This document shows, one piece after another, positions 8,815 to 15,387 of a stretch of DNA of 64,000 nt. Position numbers and translations under genes: made by a program. Source of the stretch: an uncultured Faecalibacterium sp. Lineage in GTDB: Bacteria; Bacillota; Clostridia; Oscillospirales; Ruminococcaceae. A model generated the notes under the pieces. It had not been told where the DNA came from. It did not search any database and saw only the letters and a list, made by a program, of their open reading frames with translations. The stretch covers positions 113,393 through 177,392 of the forward strand of contig CAKSTO010000002.1 in assembly GCA_934501115.1 (NCBI GenBank), written 5' to 3'. Numbering within the stretch: position 1 is the first letter of the stretch; each line of letters begins with the position of its first letter.

Positions 8815-10089
8815 TCAGACGTTTTCCTCACCCTTGATCTTTGCCCAGTAGGCACGGGCGGTCTGTTCATTTTTATTGTCGCCGAATGTGTAGTACCTGA
8901 CATCCTTGATGGCGTCCGGCAGATACTGCTGCTCCACCCAGTGGTGGTCGTAGTCGTGGGCATATTTGTAATTCTGCCCTCTCACAAGTGCATCCTCACC
9001 ATCATAGTGTTTGTTCTGCAGTTGACGCGGGATGGGGCCTGTACGCCCGGCCTGTACATCTGCGATTGCCGCGTTGATGGCATTGTGGGCACTGTTGGAC
9101 TTGGGGCTGGTGGCTACCAGAATGACCGCATCCGCCAGCGGCAGCCGCGCTTCCGGCAGACCCACCATGTTGGCAGCATCCACCGCCGCTTTCACGATGG
9201 GGATGATCTGCGGGTATGCAAGCCCCACATCCTCACAGGCACAGACCATCAGGCGGCGGCAGGCTGATGGCAGATCACCGGCCTCCAGCAGCCGCGCCAG
9301 ATAGTGAAGCGCCGCATCCGGGTCAGAGCCGCGCATGGACTTCTGATAGGCCGACACGATATCGTAGTGGTCATCGCCCTCCCGGTCATAGCGCATGGCC
9401 GTGCGGCGGGTGACCTGTTGGATCATCTCCAGCGTGATGCGCTTTTTTCCATCTTCGATGGGAGCTGCCGTTACCGCAAAGTCAAGGCATCCCAGCGCCT
9501 TGCGCAGGTCACCGCCGGCGCTCTCAGCCAGATACGCACAGGCGTCCTCGTCTATGCTGATCTCCGGCTCACCGCCTTCCGAGAGTTTCTTCACGGCGTT
9601 GTGCAGGCCGCGTTCCACATCTGCCGCTGAAAGCGATTTGAACTCGAATACCGTGCACCGCGACAGCAGCGCATTATAGATGTAAAAGTACGGGTTCTCC
9701 GTGGTGGACGCGATCAGCGTGACCGAGCCGTCCTCAATGCATTCCAGCAGGCTCTGCTGCTGTTTTTTGTTCAGGTACTGGATCTCGTCCAGATACAGCA
9801 GGATCCCCCCTGCCCCGGCCAATGTTCCGATATCCTTGAGCACCGCTTTGATATCTCCGGTACCGCAGGATGTGCCGTTGAGCTTGTGCAGAGTCATGCC
9901 GCTGTTCTCTGCGATAATACGAGCTACCGTTGTCTTGCCCGTGCCAGAGGGGCCGTAGAAGATCATATTGGGGATGCGCCCGCTCTCAATGGTACGGCGG
10001 AACACCCGCCCCGGTGCCAGAAGATGCTGCTGCCCGCACACATCCGCCAGTGTCTTGGGCCGCAAACGCTGCGCCAGCGGTTCATTCAT
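8815..10089 (-). CDS. rarA: Replication-associated recombination protein A (AAA+ ATPase)
   Basis: RarA (MgsA) is a clamp-loader-like AAA+ ATPase that acts at stalled replication forks. The 424-residue protein has the typical opening PLAQRLRPKTLADVCGQ, Walker A GPSGTGKTT (residues 46-54), Walker B LLYLDEIQYLNK, and the C-terminal tetramerisation region with KNYKYAHDYDHHWVEQQYLP-like sequence close to the end. The start at 10089 follows GGGAGGGG. It has its own promoter at 10136-10164, divergent from nth. Confidence 0.95.
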   Translation of the reverse strand: MNEPLAQRLRPKTLADVCGQQHLLAPGRVFRRTIESGRIPNMIFYGPSGTGKTTVARIIAENSGMTLHKLNGTSCGTGDIKAVLKDIGTLAGAGGILLYLDEIQYLNKKQQQSLLECIEDGSVTLIASTTENPYFYIYNALLSRCTVFEFKSLSAADVERGLHNAVKKLSEGGEPEISIDEDACAYLAESAGGDLRKALGCLDFAVTAAPIEDGKKRITLEMIQQVTRRTAMRYDREGDDHYDIVSAYQKSMRGSDPDAALHYLARLLEAGDLPSACRRLMVCACEDVGLAYPQIIPIVKAAVDAANMVGLPEARLPLADAVILVATSPKSNSAHNAINAAIADVQAGRTGPIPRQLQNKHYDGEDALVRGQNYKYAHDYDHHWVEQQYLPDAIKDVRYYTFGDNKNEQTARAYWAKIKGEENV

Positions 10090-10135
10090 TGTGTTCCCCT
10101 CCCTTACGCCGGGCAGAACACCCGGTATTTTTTAT

Positions 10136-10164
10136 AGTATATCGCATTTTGTCTGCAAGAGCAA
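10136..10164 (-). promoter_or_regulatory. Promoter for rarA
   Basis: Minus strand -35 TTGCTC (10159-10164), 17-bp spacer, -10 TATACT (10136-10141), about 47 bp upstream of the rarA start. Confidence 0.6.
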
Positions 10165-10206
10165 GGTTTTATCTGAAAATCATTCTCAGATATTGTTCGA
10201 CAATCG

Positions 10207-10235
10207 TTTACAAAAAAAGTAAAACATGGTATTAT
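10207..10235 (+). promoter_or_regulatory. Promoter for nth
   Basis: Plus strand -35 TTTACA (10207-10212), 17-bp spacer, -10 TATTAT (10230-10235); the nth RBS AGGAGTGAGG follows 24 bp later. Confidence 0.65.
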
Positions 10236-10271
10236 CAGCTTGACCCTTTATTCAAAAAAGGAGTGAGGTAA

Positions 10272-10961
10272 ATGCTTGTACGCAAAAAAGTGCCGGAAGA
10301 CCTTACCGCAAAAAAATCACTGGCGCGGGAGGTCATTGACCGGCTGAAGAAAGAGTATCCGGACGCCGGGTGCACCCTAGACTACGACCATGCGTGGCAG
10401 CTTCTGGTCAGCGTGCGTCTGGCGGCGCAATGCACCGATGCCCGGGTAAATATCGTGGTAGAAGATTTATTTGCCAAATACCCCAATGTAGCCGCTCTGG
10501 CTGCCGCAGAGCCGGAGGACATTGAGGCGATCGTGAAGCCCTGCGGTCTTGGGCACTCCAAGGCTCGGGACATCTGTGCCTGCATGCGGATGCTGCGAGA
10601 TCAATACAACGGTCAGGTTCCCTCTTCCTTTGAAGAGCTTCTGGCTCTGCCCGGCGTGGGGCGCAAAAGCGCAAACCTCATCATGGGGGATGTGTTTGGC
10701 AAACCGGCCATCGTAACCGACACTCACTGCATCCGGCTGTGCAATAAAATCGGCCTTGTGGATGACATCAAGGAGCCGCAGAAGGTGGAGATGGCTCTTT
10801 GGAAGATCATCCCGCCGGAAGAAGGCAGCGACCTGTGCCATCGGTTCGTAATCCACGGCCGGGCTGTGTGCAGCGCACGCAAACCAGAATGTGAAAAATG
10901 CTGTTTGAACGACATCTGCCGCTTTGCGCTGGAACGCTCCAGCGAGTCGGCGGCTCTGTAA
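10272..10961 (+). CDS. nth: Endonuclease III (base-excision DNA glycosylase/AP lyase)
   Basis: Endonuclease III removes oxidised pyrimidines and nicks AP sites. In the 229-residue product the helix-hairpin-helix LPGVGRKSAN carries the catalytic Lys132, and VTDTH carries the catalytic Asp150. The [4Fe-4S] loop Cys200-X6-Cys207-X2-Cys210-X5-Cys216 is intact. The start follows GGAGTGAGG. The gene is divergent from rarA and is followed 16 bp later by a small membrane-protein gene, probably in the same transcript. Confidence 0.95.
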   Translation: MLVRKKVPEDLTAKKSLAREVIDRLKKEYPDAGCTLDYDHAWQLLVSVRLAAQCTDARVNIVVEDLFAKYPNVAALAAAEPEDIEAIVKPCGLGHSKARDICACMRMLRDQYNGQVPSSFEELLALPGVGRKSANLIMGDVFGKPAIVTDTHCIRLCNKIGLVDDIKEPQKVEMALWKIIPPEEGSDLCHRFVIHGRAVCSARKPECEKCCLNDICRFALERSSESAAL

Positions 10962-10977
10962 TTTAGGAGGTATTCTT

Positions 10978-11304
10978 ATGATTACACTGACGATTCTGCT
11001 TATCATTTCCCTGATTTGCGTTCTGGCAGGCTGTCTGATGGGGTTGTTCTCTCTCATCGGCATCATCGCTTCACTGGCCGTAGGCGTGCTGGTGGGTGCG
11101 CTTGCCGGCTACGTTGCCGGACGCTTTATGGGCACCGAGACATCCTTCGGGCGCAATATCCTGATGGGTGTTCTGGGCAGCTTTGTGGGTGAACTTGTGT
11201 TCAGCCTGCTCGGCGTCCATGCAACCGGCACCCTTACCTCGTTCTTCATTTCGGTCGTGGGTGCCTGCATCTGTATCTGGGTCGGGCAGAGATTTTCAAA
11301 ATAA
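10978..11304 (+). CDS. GlsB/YeaQ/YmgE-family small membrane protein
   Basis: This 108-residue protein is nearly all hydrophobic: three to four predicted membrane segments with Gly-rich turns (GALAGYVAGRFMG, GVLGSFVGELVF), the pattern of the transglycosylase-associated/YeaQ family, loosely linked to stress responses. The start at 10978 follows AGGAGG with good spacing; the longer open frame upstream overlaps nth and was rejected. A terminator follows directly. Confidence 0.75.
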   Translation: MITLTILLIISLICVLAGCLMGLFSLIGIIASLAVGVLVGALAGYVAGRFMGTETSFGRNILMGVLGSFVGELVFSLLGVHATGTLTSFFISVVGACICIWVGQRFSK

Positions 11305-11320
11305 AATTTTATGTTTCGCG

Positions 11321-11359
11321 CCGCCTTTCAGGAATTTGCTTGAAGGGCGGTTTTATTTT
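11321..11359 (+). terminator. Intrinsic terminator of the nth transcript
   Basis: A 10-bp stem (CCGCCTTTCA / TGAAGGGCGG) is followed by TTTTATTTT. Confidence 0.85.
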
Positions 11360-11459
11360 GCAACGCCGAAGATCCCGTTTTGTTGCACTGTATAAAATCC
11401 GTTCTTGACAGCGTTTCCGAAGTGTGATAAAATATCTTCTGTTGCAGAATATTTGATCT

Positions 11460-11535
11460 GCTACTGTGGCTCAGCTGGTAGAGCAGCTCACTCGTAATGA
11501 GCAGGTCGCCTGTTCGAATCAGGTCAGTAGCTCCA
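11460..11535 (+). tRNA. tRNA-Thr (anticodon CGU); prophage integration target
   Basis: A full cloverleaf of 76 nt with encoded CCA: acceptor GCTACTG / CAGTAGC, D stem GCTC / GAGC, anticodon stem GCTCA / TGAGC with loop CTCGTAA (anticodon CGT), T arm GCCTG-TTCGAAT-CAGGT. Its 3' half, from the anticodon loop onward, is repeated exactly at 48,717-48,764, so the 3' half of the present gene is phage-derived. Confidence 0.95.
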
Positions 11536-11538
11536 AAA
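11491..11538 (+). other. attL core of the prophage (48-bp direct repeat)
   Basis: The 48 bases from the tRNA anticodon loop through CCA and AAAA are identical to 48,717-48,764. Bases just outside differ on both sides. This defines prophage ends and a 37,226-bp unit (11,491 to 48,716). Confidence 0.93.
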
Positions 11539-11540
11539 CG

Positions 11541-11592
11541 AACTCCCCGAAAAGTGGCTTCAAGCCTCACTTTTCGGGGAGTTTTCTTTTTG
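11541..11592 (+). terminator. Terminator of tRNA-Thr carried on the phage side of attL
   Basis: A 16-bp stem AACTCCCCGAAAAGTG / CACTTTTCGGGGAGTT with a T-rich tail lies just inside the prophage. The original host terminator is probably the different hairpin at 48,768-48,812 beyond attR, so the phage replaces the tRNA's terminator on integration. Confidence 0.8.
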
Positions 11593-11660
11593 CTTTCCGT
11601 CCTGCTTTCTCGGACAAAAGTGCCTTAATTGCCCTTGTTTGCCTTAAAAAAATCTTATGA

Positions 11661-11688
11661 TGCAAGTCAAATGCAAGTCAGACAAGTC
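11661..11688 (+). promoter_or_regulatory. Candidate integrase arm-type sites, left arm
   Basis: TGCAAGTCA occurs at 11,661-11,669 and 11,672-11,680, 11 bp apart, followed by CAAGTC at 11,683. The same motif, with the same 11-bp spacing, occurs near attR (48,655-48,674). Nothing else is seen in 11,593-11,760. Confidence 0.5.
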
Positions 11689-11760
11689 GCTCTCTTCCCT
11701 CCTTGACCCGCGTTCTTTTCACCTGCTTAAATCGTTGCACTGGTATGCTATGTATCGAAT

Positions 11761-12099
11761 TTACTGCTTGATAACATCCTTCGCCCTGTCAAAGCAGAAC
11801 TGGATCACCCTGCCGATGGTCTCGTCGGTGATCGCCCAGCTGAAGAGCCTGCCGAAGCGGCTGGCGTCCAGAGCGGCGCGGAGCTTTGCGGCGACCCACG
11901 CCTTGCGTTCCTGCCCGCGCTTGGTGCCCTGAATCTCATGCTCTGCGCGCTCGATCAGGTCGAGCACCAGCGGACGGACGGTCGCGCCGTAGCCAAGCCG
12001 GATGGCGCCGAGGACGTAGAAGGCAAAGCCGCCCAGCATCAGGACGAGGGCAAGCCAGCCGGGGACAACGTTCAAGATATTGGTCAATACTGCTTCCAT
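11761..12099 (-). CDS. Phage holin, LLH family
   Basis: This 112-residue holin makes membrane holes that release the lysozyme encoded just upstream. One strong membrane segment lies near residues 14-36 (VPGWLALVLMLGGFAFYVLGA), followed by an amphipathic helical tail containing WAITDETIGRVIQFCFDRAKD, the pattern of the LLH/phage_holin_6 group. ATG at 12,099 follows AAAGGA at 8 bp. A homologous C-terminal fragment is found outside the prophage at 49,410-49,490. Confidence 0.8.
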   Translation of the reverse strand: MEAVLTNILNVVPGWLALVLMLGGFAFYVLGAIRLGYGATVRPLVLDLIERAEHEIQGTKRGQERKAWVAAKLRAALDASRFGRLFSWAITDETIGRVIQFCFDRAKDVIKQ

Positions 12100-12116
12100 G
12101 GTCAAATTCCTTTCTC

Positions 12117-12434
12117 TCAGTTGATGATCGCGCTGATGCCGCGCTTGGCGACAAAATCGCGCTGCTTATGCTTCACCTCGGCCGCGTAGTCGAGGGCGGC
12201 GTGCATATCGCCGTTACAGTGTGCGTCCGGGATGCGCTGCACGGCTTTGGCGGTGGCTTCTCCCAGTGCAATGGCGGCGAGGGAGCTTTCGTACAGGTTC
12301 GTCTCGAACTCCTCGCGGGCTTTCTCTGCGGCTTCCTGACGCGCTTCCTGACGTTCAATGCGCCGCTTCAGCTGCCAGACAAGAAGTCCCAGCACCGCCG
12401 TCGGAATGCCTGCGGCAGCAAGAATGCTTTCCAT
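12117..12434 (-). CDS. Small membrane-anchored prophage protein of the lysis cassette
   Basis: A 105-residue protein with one N-terminal membrane segment (about residues 4-21), a basic/acidic coiled-coil helix (KRRIERQEARQEAAEKAREE) and a conserved-looking end with HCNGDMHAALDYAAEVKHKQ. It lies between holin and lysozyme with short gaps on both sides, so a role as a second holin or holin partner is plausible, but I do not recognise a characterised family. Confidence 0.6.
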   Translation of the reverse strand: MESILAAAGIPTAVLGLLVWQLKRRIERQEARQEAAEKAREEFETNLYESSLAAIALGEATAKAVQRIPDAHCNGDMHAALDYAAEVKHKQRDFVAKRGISAIIN

Positions 12435-12437
12435 TGG

Positions 12438-13115
12438 TCACACCCCCTTCACCGCGCCCAGACCGGAACGCCGGATGATCGCCGCGTAGTCCTTGTATGC
12501 GCGGGACAAGTCCACGTTGGTGCTCACGCCGGGCACGCGGGCAGTGCTGGTGTACTGCCACATGCCGAAGGCAAACGCCGTTTTGGGCTTATCCTCAGGC
12601 TTGGTCTTGCGCTGGTCTTTGGGGTATCTCGCCAGCCACACGTCGTAGGGCTTCAGCGCAGCGCCGCCCATGTACAAATTAGTTTGGCCGAAATACATGC
12701 CGGTGTAGAGCATGGCGTACACGCCCCATCTCTCCACCACGCTCAGGCAGTGGGCCACAATGTCGGTCAGAGCGGACTTGCTCAGGGCCGCCTGAAGCGT
12801 GTCCTCGATGTCCACCGCCACAGGCAGGTCAAAGCTCCTGCCGGTGAGCAGCTGCCTGAAGCAGGCCAGCTCCTTATCCGCTTCGCCGCGGGTTGTGGCC
12901 TTGAAGTAGCCATACACGCCCACCGGCAGCCCTACGCGGGTGCACTCGGCGTAGTTGCGGGCGAAATAGGGGTCGAGGTACGGCTTGCTGGCTTTGCCCG
13001 CCCCGCTGTTGCCCATGGCGCGGATCATGACGCCGTCGATCTGGCCGGACGCCTTGACCTTTGCCCAGTCGATCGTGCCCTGATGCCGGGACACGTCCAT
13101 GATGGTTTTGCTCAT
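12438..13115 (-). CDS. GH25-family lysozyme (endolysin)
   Basis: This 225-residue muramidase is predicted to cut the MurNAc-GlcNAc bond at lysis. It is a single GH25 domain: MDVSRHQGTIDW at the start (Asp7), the catalytic D-x-E pair Asp102/Glu104 in VAVDIEDT, and WQYTST plus VDLSRA near the end. There is no signal peptide and no recognisable wall-binding domain, so export would depend on the holin. The start follows AAAGGAGTAAGCC. Confidence 0.92.
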   Translation of the reverse strand: MSKTIMDVSRHQGTIDWAKVKASGQIDGVMIRAMGNSGAGKASKPYLDPYFARNYAECTRVGLPVGVYGYFKATTRGEADKELACFRQLLTGRSFDLPVAVDIEDTLQAALSKSALTDIVAHCLSVVERWGVYAMLYTGMYFGQTNLYMGGAALKPYDVWLARYPKDQRKTKPEDKPKTAFAFGMWQYTSTARVPGVSTNVDLSRAYKDYAAIIRRSGLGAVKGV

Positions 13116-13126
13116 GGCTTACTCCT

Positions 13127-13279
13127 TTACTTCTCCAGCTCGGCCTTGATGGCTTCCAGATCGTCCGTGGCCAGAGCCGGGTAGTCGGCGGCGATGTCTT
13201 CAAAGACTTCACCGGCGGCAATGCGGATTTTGAAAGCGCGGGTCATAATGCGAAGTTTGAGTGCGTTCAGGGTTTTCAT
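13127..13279 (-). CDS. Short prophage protein between tail and lysis genes (50 aa)
   Basis: An ATG at 13,279 opens a 50-codon frame that ends 11 bp before the lysozyme start. The product is basic at the N-terminus (MKTLNALKLRIMTRAFKIRI) and acidic after it (AAGEVFEDIAADYPALATDD). Its position and size recall the XkdX-like small proteins found between tail-fibre and holin genes in Firmicutes phages, but similarity is not certain. Confidence 0.55.
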   Translation of the reverse strand: MKTLNALKLRIMTRAFKIRIAAGEVFEDIAADYPALATDDLEAIKAELEK

Positions 13280-13284
13280 AAAAA

Positions 13285-13668
13285 TCAGCCTCCAATCAAA
13301 TCAGCCATCATTAAAATAATATCGTCGTTTGCGGTTTCCAGCGCGTCCACACGCTCCGGCAGCTTCTCCCGGGCTTCGGCCTTTTTGCGCTCTTCCTCCT
13401 GCGCGGCCAGCTCTTCGGCGGTGTAGCGGATGTACTTCTGGATGGGCACCTGCTCAGTCCATGCGGCCTGCGCGGGCACGCCGGGGCGGTCAACGATCTT
13501 CTGCACATCTTTGCCGCCATTGGGGTACTCGGCCACCGTCTCATAGTGGAAAAGCTCCTCTACACCCTCTACAGCAGGGTGGGTGATCTCTTCGGTGTCA
13601 GCTGTCAGGTAGCCCAGCGTCAGGTCGGGGCTTTCGATGACCGCACCGGTCTCGTCAAGGATCTTCAT
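13285..13668 (-). CDS. Prophage protein downstream of the tail fibre (127 aa)
   Basis: An acidic 127-residue protein with a beta-rich first half (LTLGYLTADTEEITHPAVEG, FHYETVAEYPNGGKDVQKIV) and a charged helical second half with Glu/Lys runs. Its start follows AAGGAGG. It lies 18 bp after the tail fibre, where many Firmicutes phages carry XkdW-like or chaperone-like proteins. The function is not recognised. Confidence 0.6.
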   Translation of the reverse strand: MKILDETGAVIESPDLTLGYLTADTEEITHPAVEGVEELFHYETVAEYPNGGKDVQKIVDRPGVPAQAAWTEQVPIQKYIRYTAEELAAQEEERKKAEAREKLPERVDALETANDDIILMMADLIGG

Positions 13669-13686
13669 AGTTCAAAACCTCCTTTT

Positions 13687-15099
13687 TCAGGCCACACGCT
13701 GCCAGTAGTGCACATAGTAGGCGGCGGGCTGCACGGTTTTGCTGCGGCCGTAGATGGCATTGGACCTGGATGCATTCAAATTGAAAGTAGATGATTCGGC
13801 TGCACAATCAGTATAGTTGCTCCCACCTCTAGAGTTGGTCACAACGGTAGCCGCAGTGAACGAGAACTTGATGTTCGGCAGTCCGGCTTCTACTGTGGTG
13901 CCGGCCGCGTGGGTGCTGGACGCGCCCATCAGCACCCGTTCAGATGCCACCTGCTCCCATGTGCCGCCAAACAAGGCGGCGGGGCTGGTGTCGCCCACCA
14001 TCGAGATCACGATACCAACGGGGTAAGGGTCCGGGGCAGTACCGCCCGCCAGATGCAGCGTGCCGTCTGCGTCTACCGTGAAGTCCTCACTCAGCTTGAC
14101 ACCGCCCAGCACACCCGAGGCAGCGGTTGGCAGGTTGTACCCATAGCTCACCGTGCTGCCGTTGCCGAAGCTCAGCACCAGTTTTCCGTCCTGCAGCGTT
14201 GCGCCCTTCAGGTAGTCGCCGCTCCCCTTTTCCACCGCACCCACGTCCTCCGCAGTCAGCGGGGCATTCTTTCCGGTGCCGCCATGTGCTGCGGGCAGGA
14301 TGCCGGTCATGTTCTCCAGTGTCGTGGTGTCCTTGGTCTGCATGGTCTTCGTGCTTCCGTCACCGAAGGTCAGCGTCAGGGTGCGGTCTGTCAGCGAAAT
14401 GCTCTTCACGTAGCCCGCGCTGTTCGCCCCAACCGCACCAAGATCCTCCGCCGTCAGGGTCACAACGCCGCCCTTGCCGTTCACGCTGCGCACTGCGCCG
14501 TCTGAGGGCGCGGTCAGCTCTGCCCGGTCAGCCGCTCTTTCTGCGCGGCTCGCGCTGCCTTCCGCCGCACTCTGCGCCGCTCCGGCCTCGGACGCTGCTG
14601 TTGCAGCCTCCATCCTTGCCGCTTCCGCCTTGTTCGCATCCCGCTTTGCCGCCGCTGCCGCATTTCGGGCTTCCTTCGCACCGTTCTGCGCAGCGTTTGC
14701 ATAGCCCACCACCTGCGCCACAAAGGTCTCGTACTGCGTCGGGCTGATCTCCGCGTCACCGTCGGTGGCCAGTGTCTCGTAGCAGTCGTATTTTGCCGGC
14801 CGCGTCAGTGCCCGGAATCCGTCCTCCCCCAGTGCCAGCAGCATCCATTGCCCGCAGGGCGAGGCCGTAAGCTTCTTGCCCACCGCACAGCTGTTGTTTT
14901 CGTCCAGCAAAATCGGCGATGGCATCGTGCCGTCCTGCCGCTGGATGTGCAGCGTCACACTCTTGCCCTGCCAGCTCTCCGGCAGCTGAAACTCCAGCCG
15001 CTCCACGTTCGCGCTGCTCTGTCCTCCCAGATGCAGCACCCGCATTTCCGGGGTAAACTCCACCCCGCCGAAATGCTTTTCAATGATCTTGATCTGCAT
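13687..15099 (-). CDS. Tail fibre / receptor-binding protein
   Basis: The 470-residue protein has an N-terminal baseplate-upper-protein-like beta domain (residues 1-110), an Ala-rich coiled coil (about 135-200: ARNAAAAAKRDANKAEAAR), and fibre repeats of the VNGKGGVVTLTAEDLGAVGA type at about 206 and 275. A collar-like tip contains GDTSPAALFGGTWEQV and the closing YYVHYWQRVA. This modular order is typical of phage adsorption proteins. Its promoter region carries one of the two late boxes (15,122-15,167), and a terminator separates it from the polyvalent gene upstream, so it heads its own late transcript with the lysis genes. Confidence 0.85.
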   Translation of the reverse strand: MQIKIIEKHFGGVEFTPEMRVLHLGGQSSANVERLEFQLPESWQGKSVTLHIQRQDGTMPSPILLDENNSCAVGKKLTASPCGQWMLLALGEDGFRALTRPAKYDCYETLATDGDAEISPTQYETFVAQVVGYANAAQNGAKEARNAAAAAKRDANKAEAARMEAATAASEAGAAQSAAEGSASRAERAADRAELTAPSDGAVRSVNGKGGVVTLTAEDLGAVGANSAGYVKSISLTDRTLTLTFGDGSTKTMQTKDTTTLENMTGILPAAHGGTGKNAPLTAEDVGAVEKGSGDYLKGATLQDGKLVLSFGNGSTVSYGYNLPTAASGVLGGVKLSEDFTVDADGTLHLAGGTAPDPYPVGIVISMVGDTSPAALFGGTWEQVASERVLMGASSTHAAGTTVEAGLPNIKFSFTAATVVTNSRGGSNYTDCAAESSTFNLNASRSNAIYGRSKTVQPAAYYVHYWQRVA

Positions 15100-15121
15100 G
15101 GTTTCCTCCTTTCGCTTTTCT

Positions 15122-15167
15122 CCAGTTTACCGCAGCTGTGAGTCCAAAAATACTGCGGACTTTTTGC
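15122..15167 (-). promoter_or_regulatory. Late promoter box 2 (upstream of tail fibre)
   Basis: A 46-bp segment closely matches 37,436-37,482: shared cores on the minus strand are CGCAGTwTTTTTGGACTCA, then GCGGTAAACT here and GACGGTAAAAT there. In both cases an RBS and start codon follow within about 35 bp. TAAACT could be a -10; no sigma-A -35 is placed correctly, which suggests an activator-dependent late promoter. Confidence 0.6.
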
Positions 15168-15203
15168 AAAGTCCTCCGTTTCAGTGGTCTCGCGCAGCGA
15201 GTA

Positions 15204-15318
15204 CGGGTTGCGGCTCCCGGCGTCTGCTTCGGCTCCTGCCAGAGCCTTGCATCCTGCCGGCCGCTGCCCCAACAGCTCCTCCCTGTTTCTGCCACTGGCA
15301 GCGGTCGTCGCCGTTGCA
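15204..15318 (-). repeat. Dispersed repeat family C, copy 1
   Basis: About 114 bp shared with 29,525-29,639 and 32,439-32,552. Conserved blocks on the plus strand: CGGGTTGCGGCTCCC, ATCCTGCCGGCCGC, CCCCAACAGCTCCTCCCTGT and CGTCGCCGTTGC, with variable palindromic spacers. The 16 bp beside it (15,315-15,331) is a partial copy of the start of late box 2. Confidence 0.8.
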
Positions 15319-15343
15319 GACTTTTTGCAAGGTTTCCAGCGCA

Positions 15344-15377
15344 AAGCCCCGGCGTGAAATCCATCACGCCGGGGCTT
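15344..15377 (-). terminator. Terminator after the polyvalent-protein gene
   Basis: A 14-bp perfect stem (AAGCCCCGGCGTGA / TCACGCCGGGGCTT) lies 11 bp after the stop of the 3,126-residue gene. It ends the long structural transcript before the tail-fibre promoter box. Confidence 0.75.
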
Positions 15378-15387
15378 CTCTTGTCTC

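Noticed and set aside
10112..10135. CCGGG / CCCGG hairpin with T-run on the plus strand between rarA and nth
   Set aside because: No plus-strand gene lies upstream that it could terminate; it is in the rarA leader and the stem is only 5 bp.
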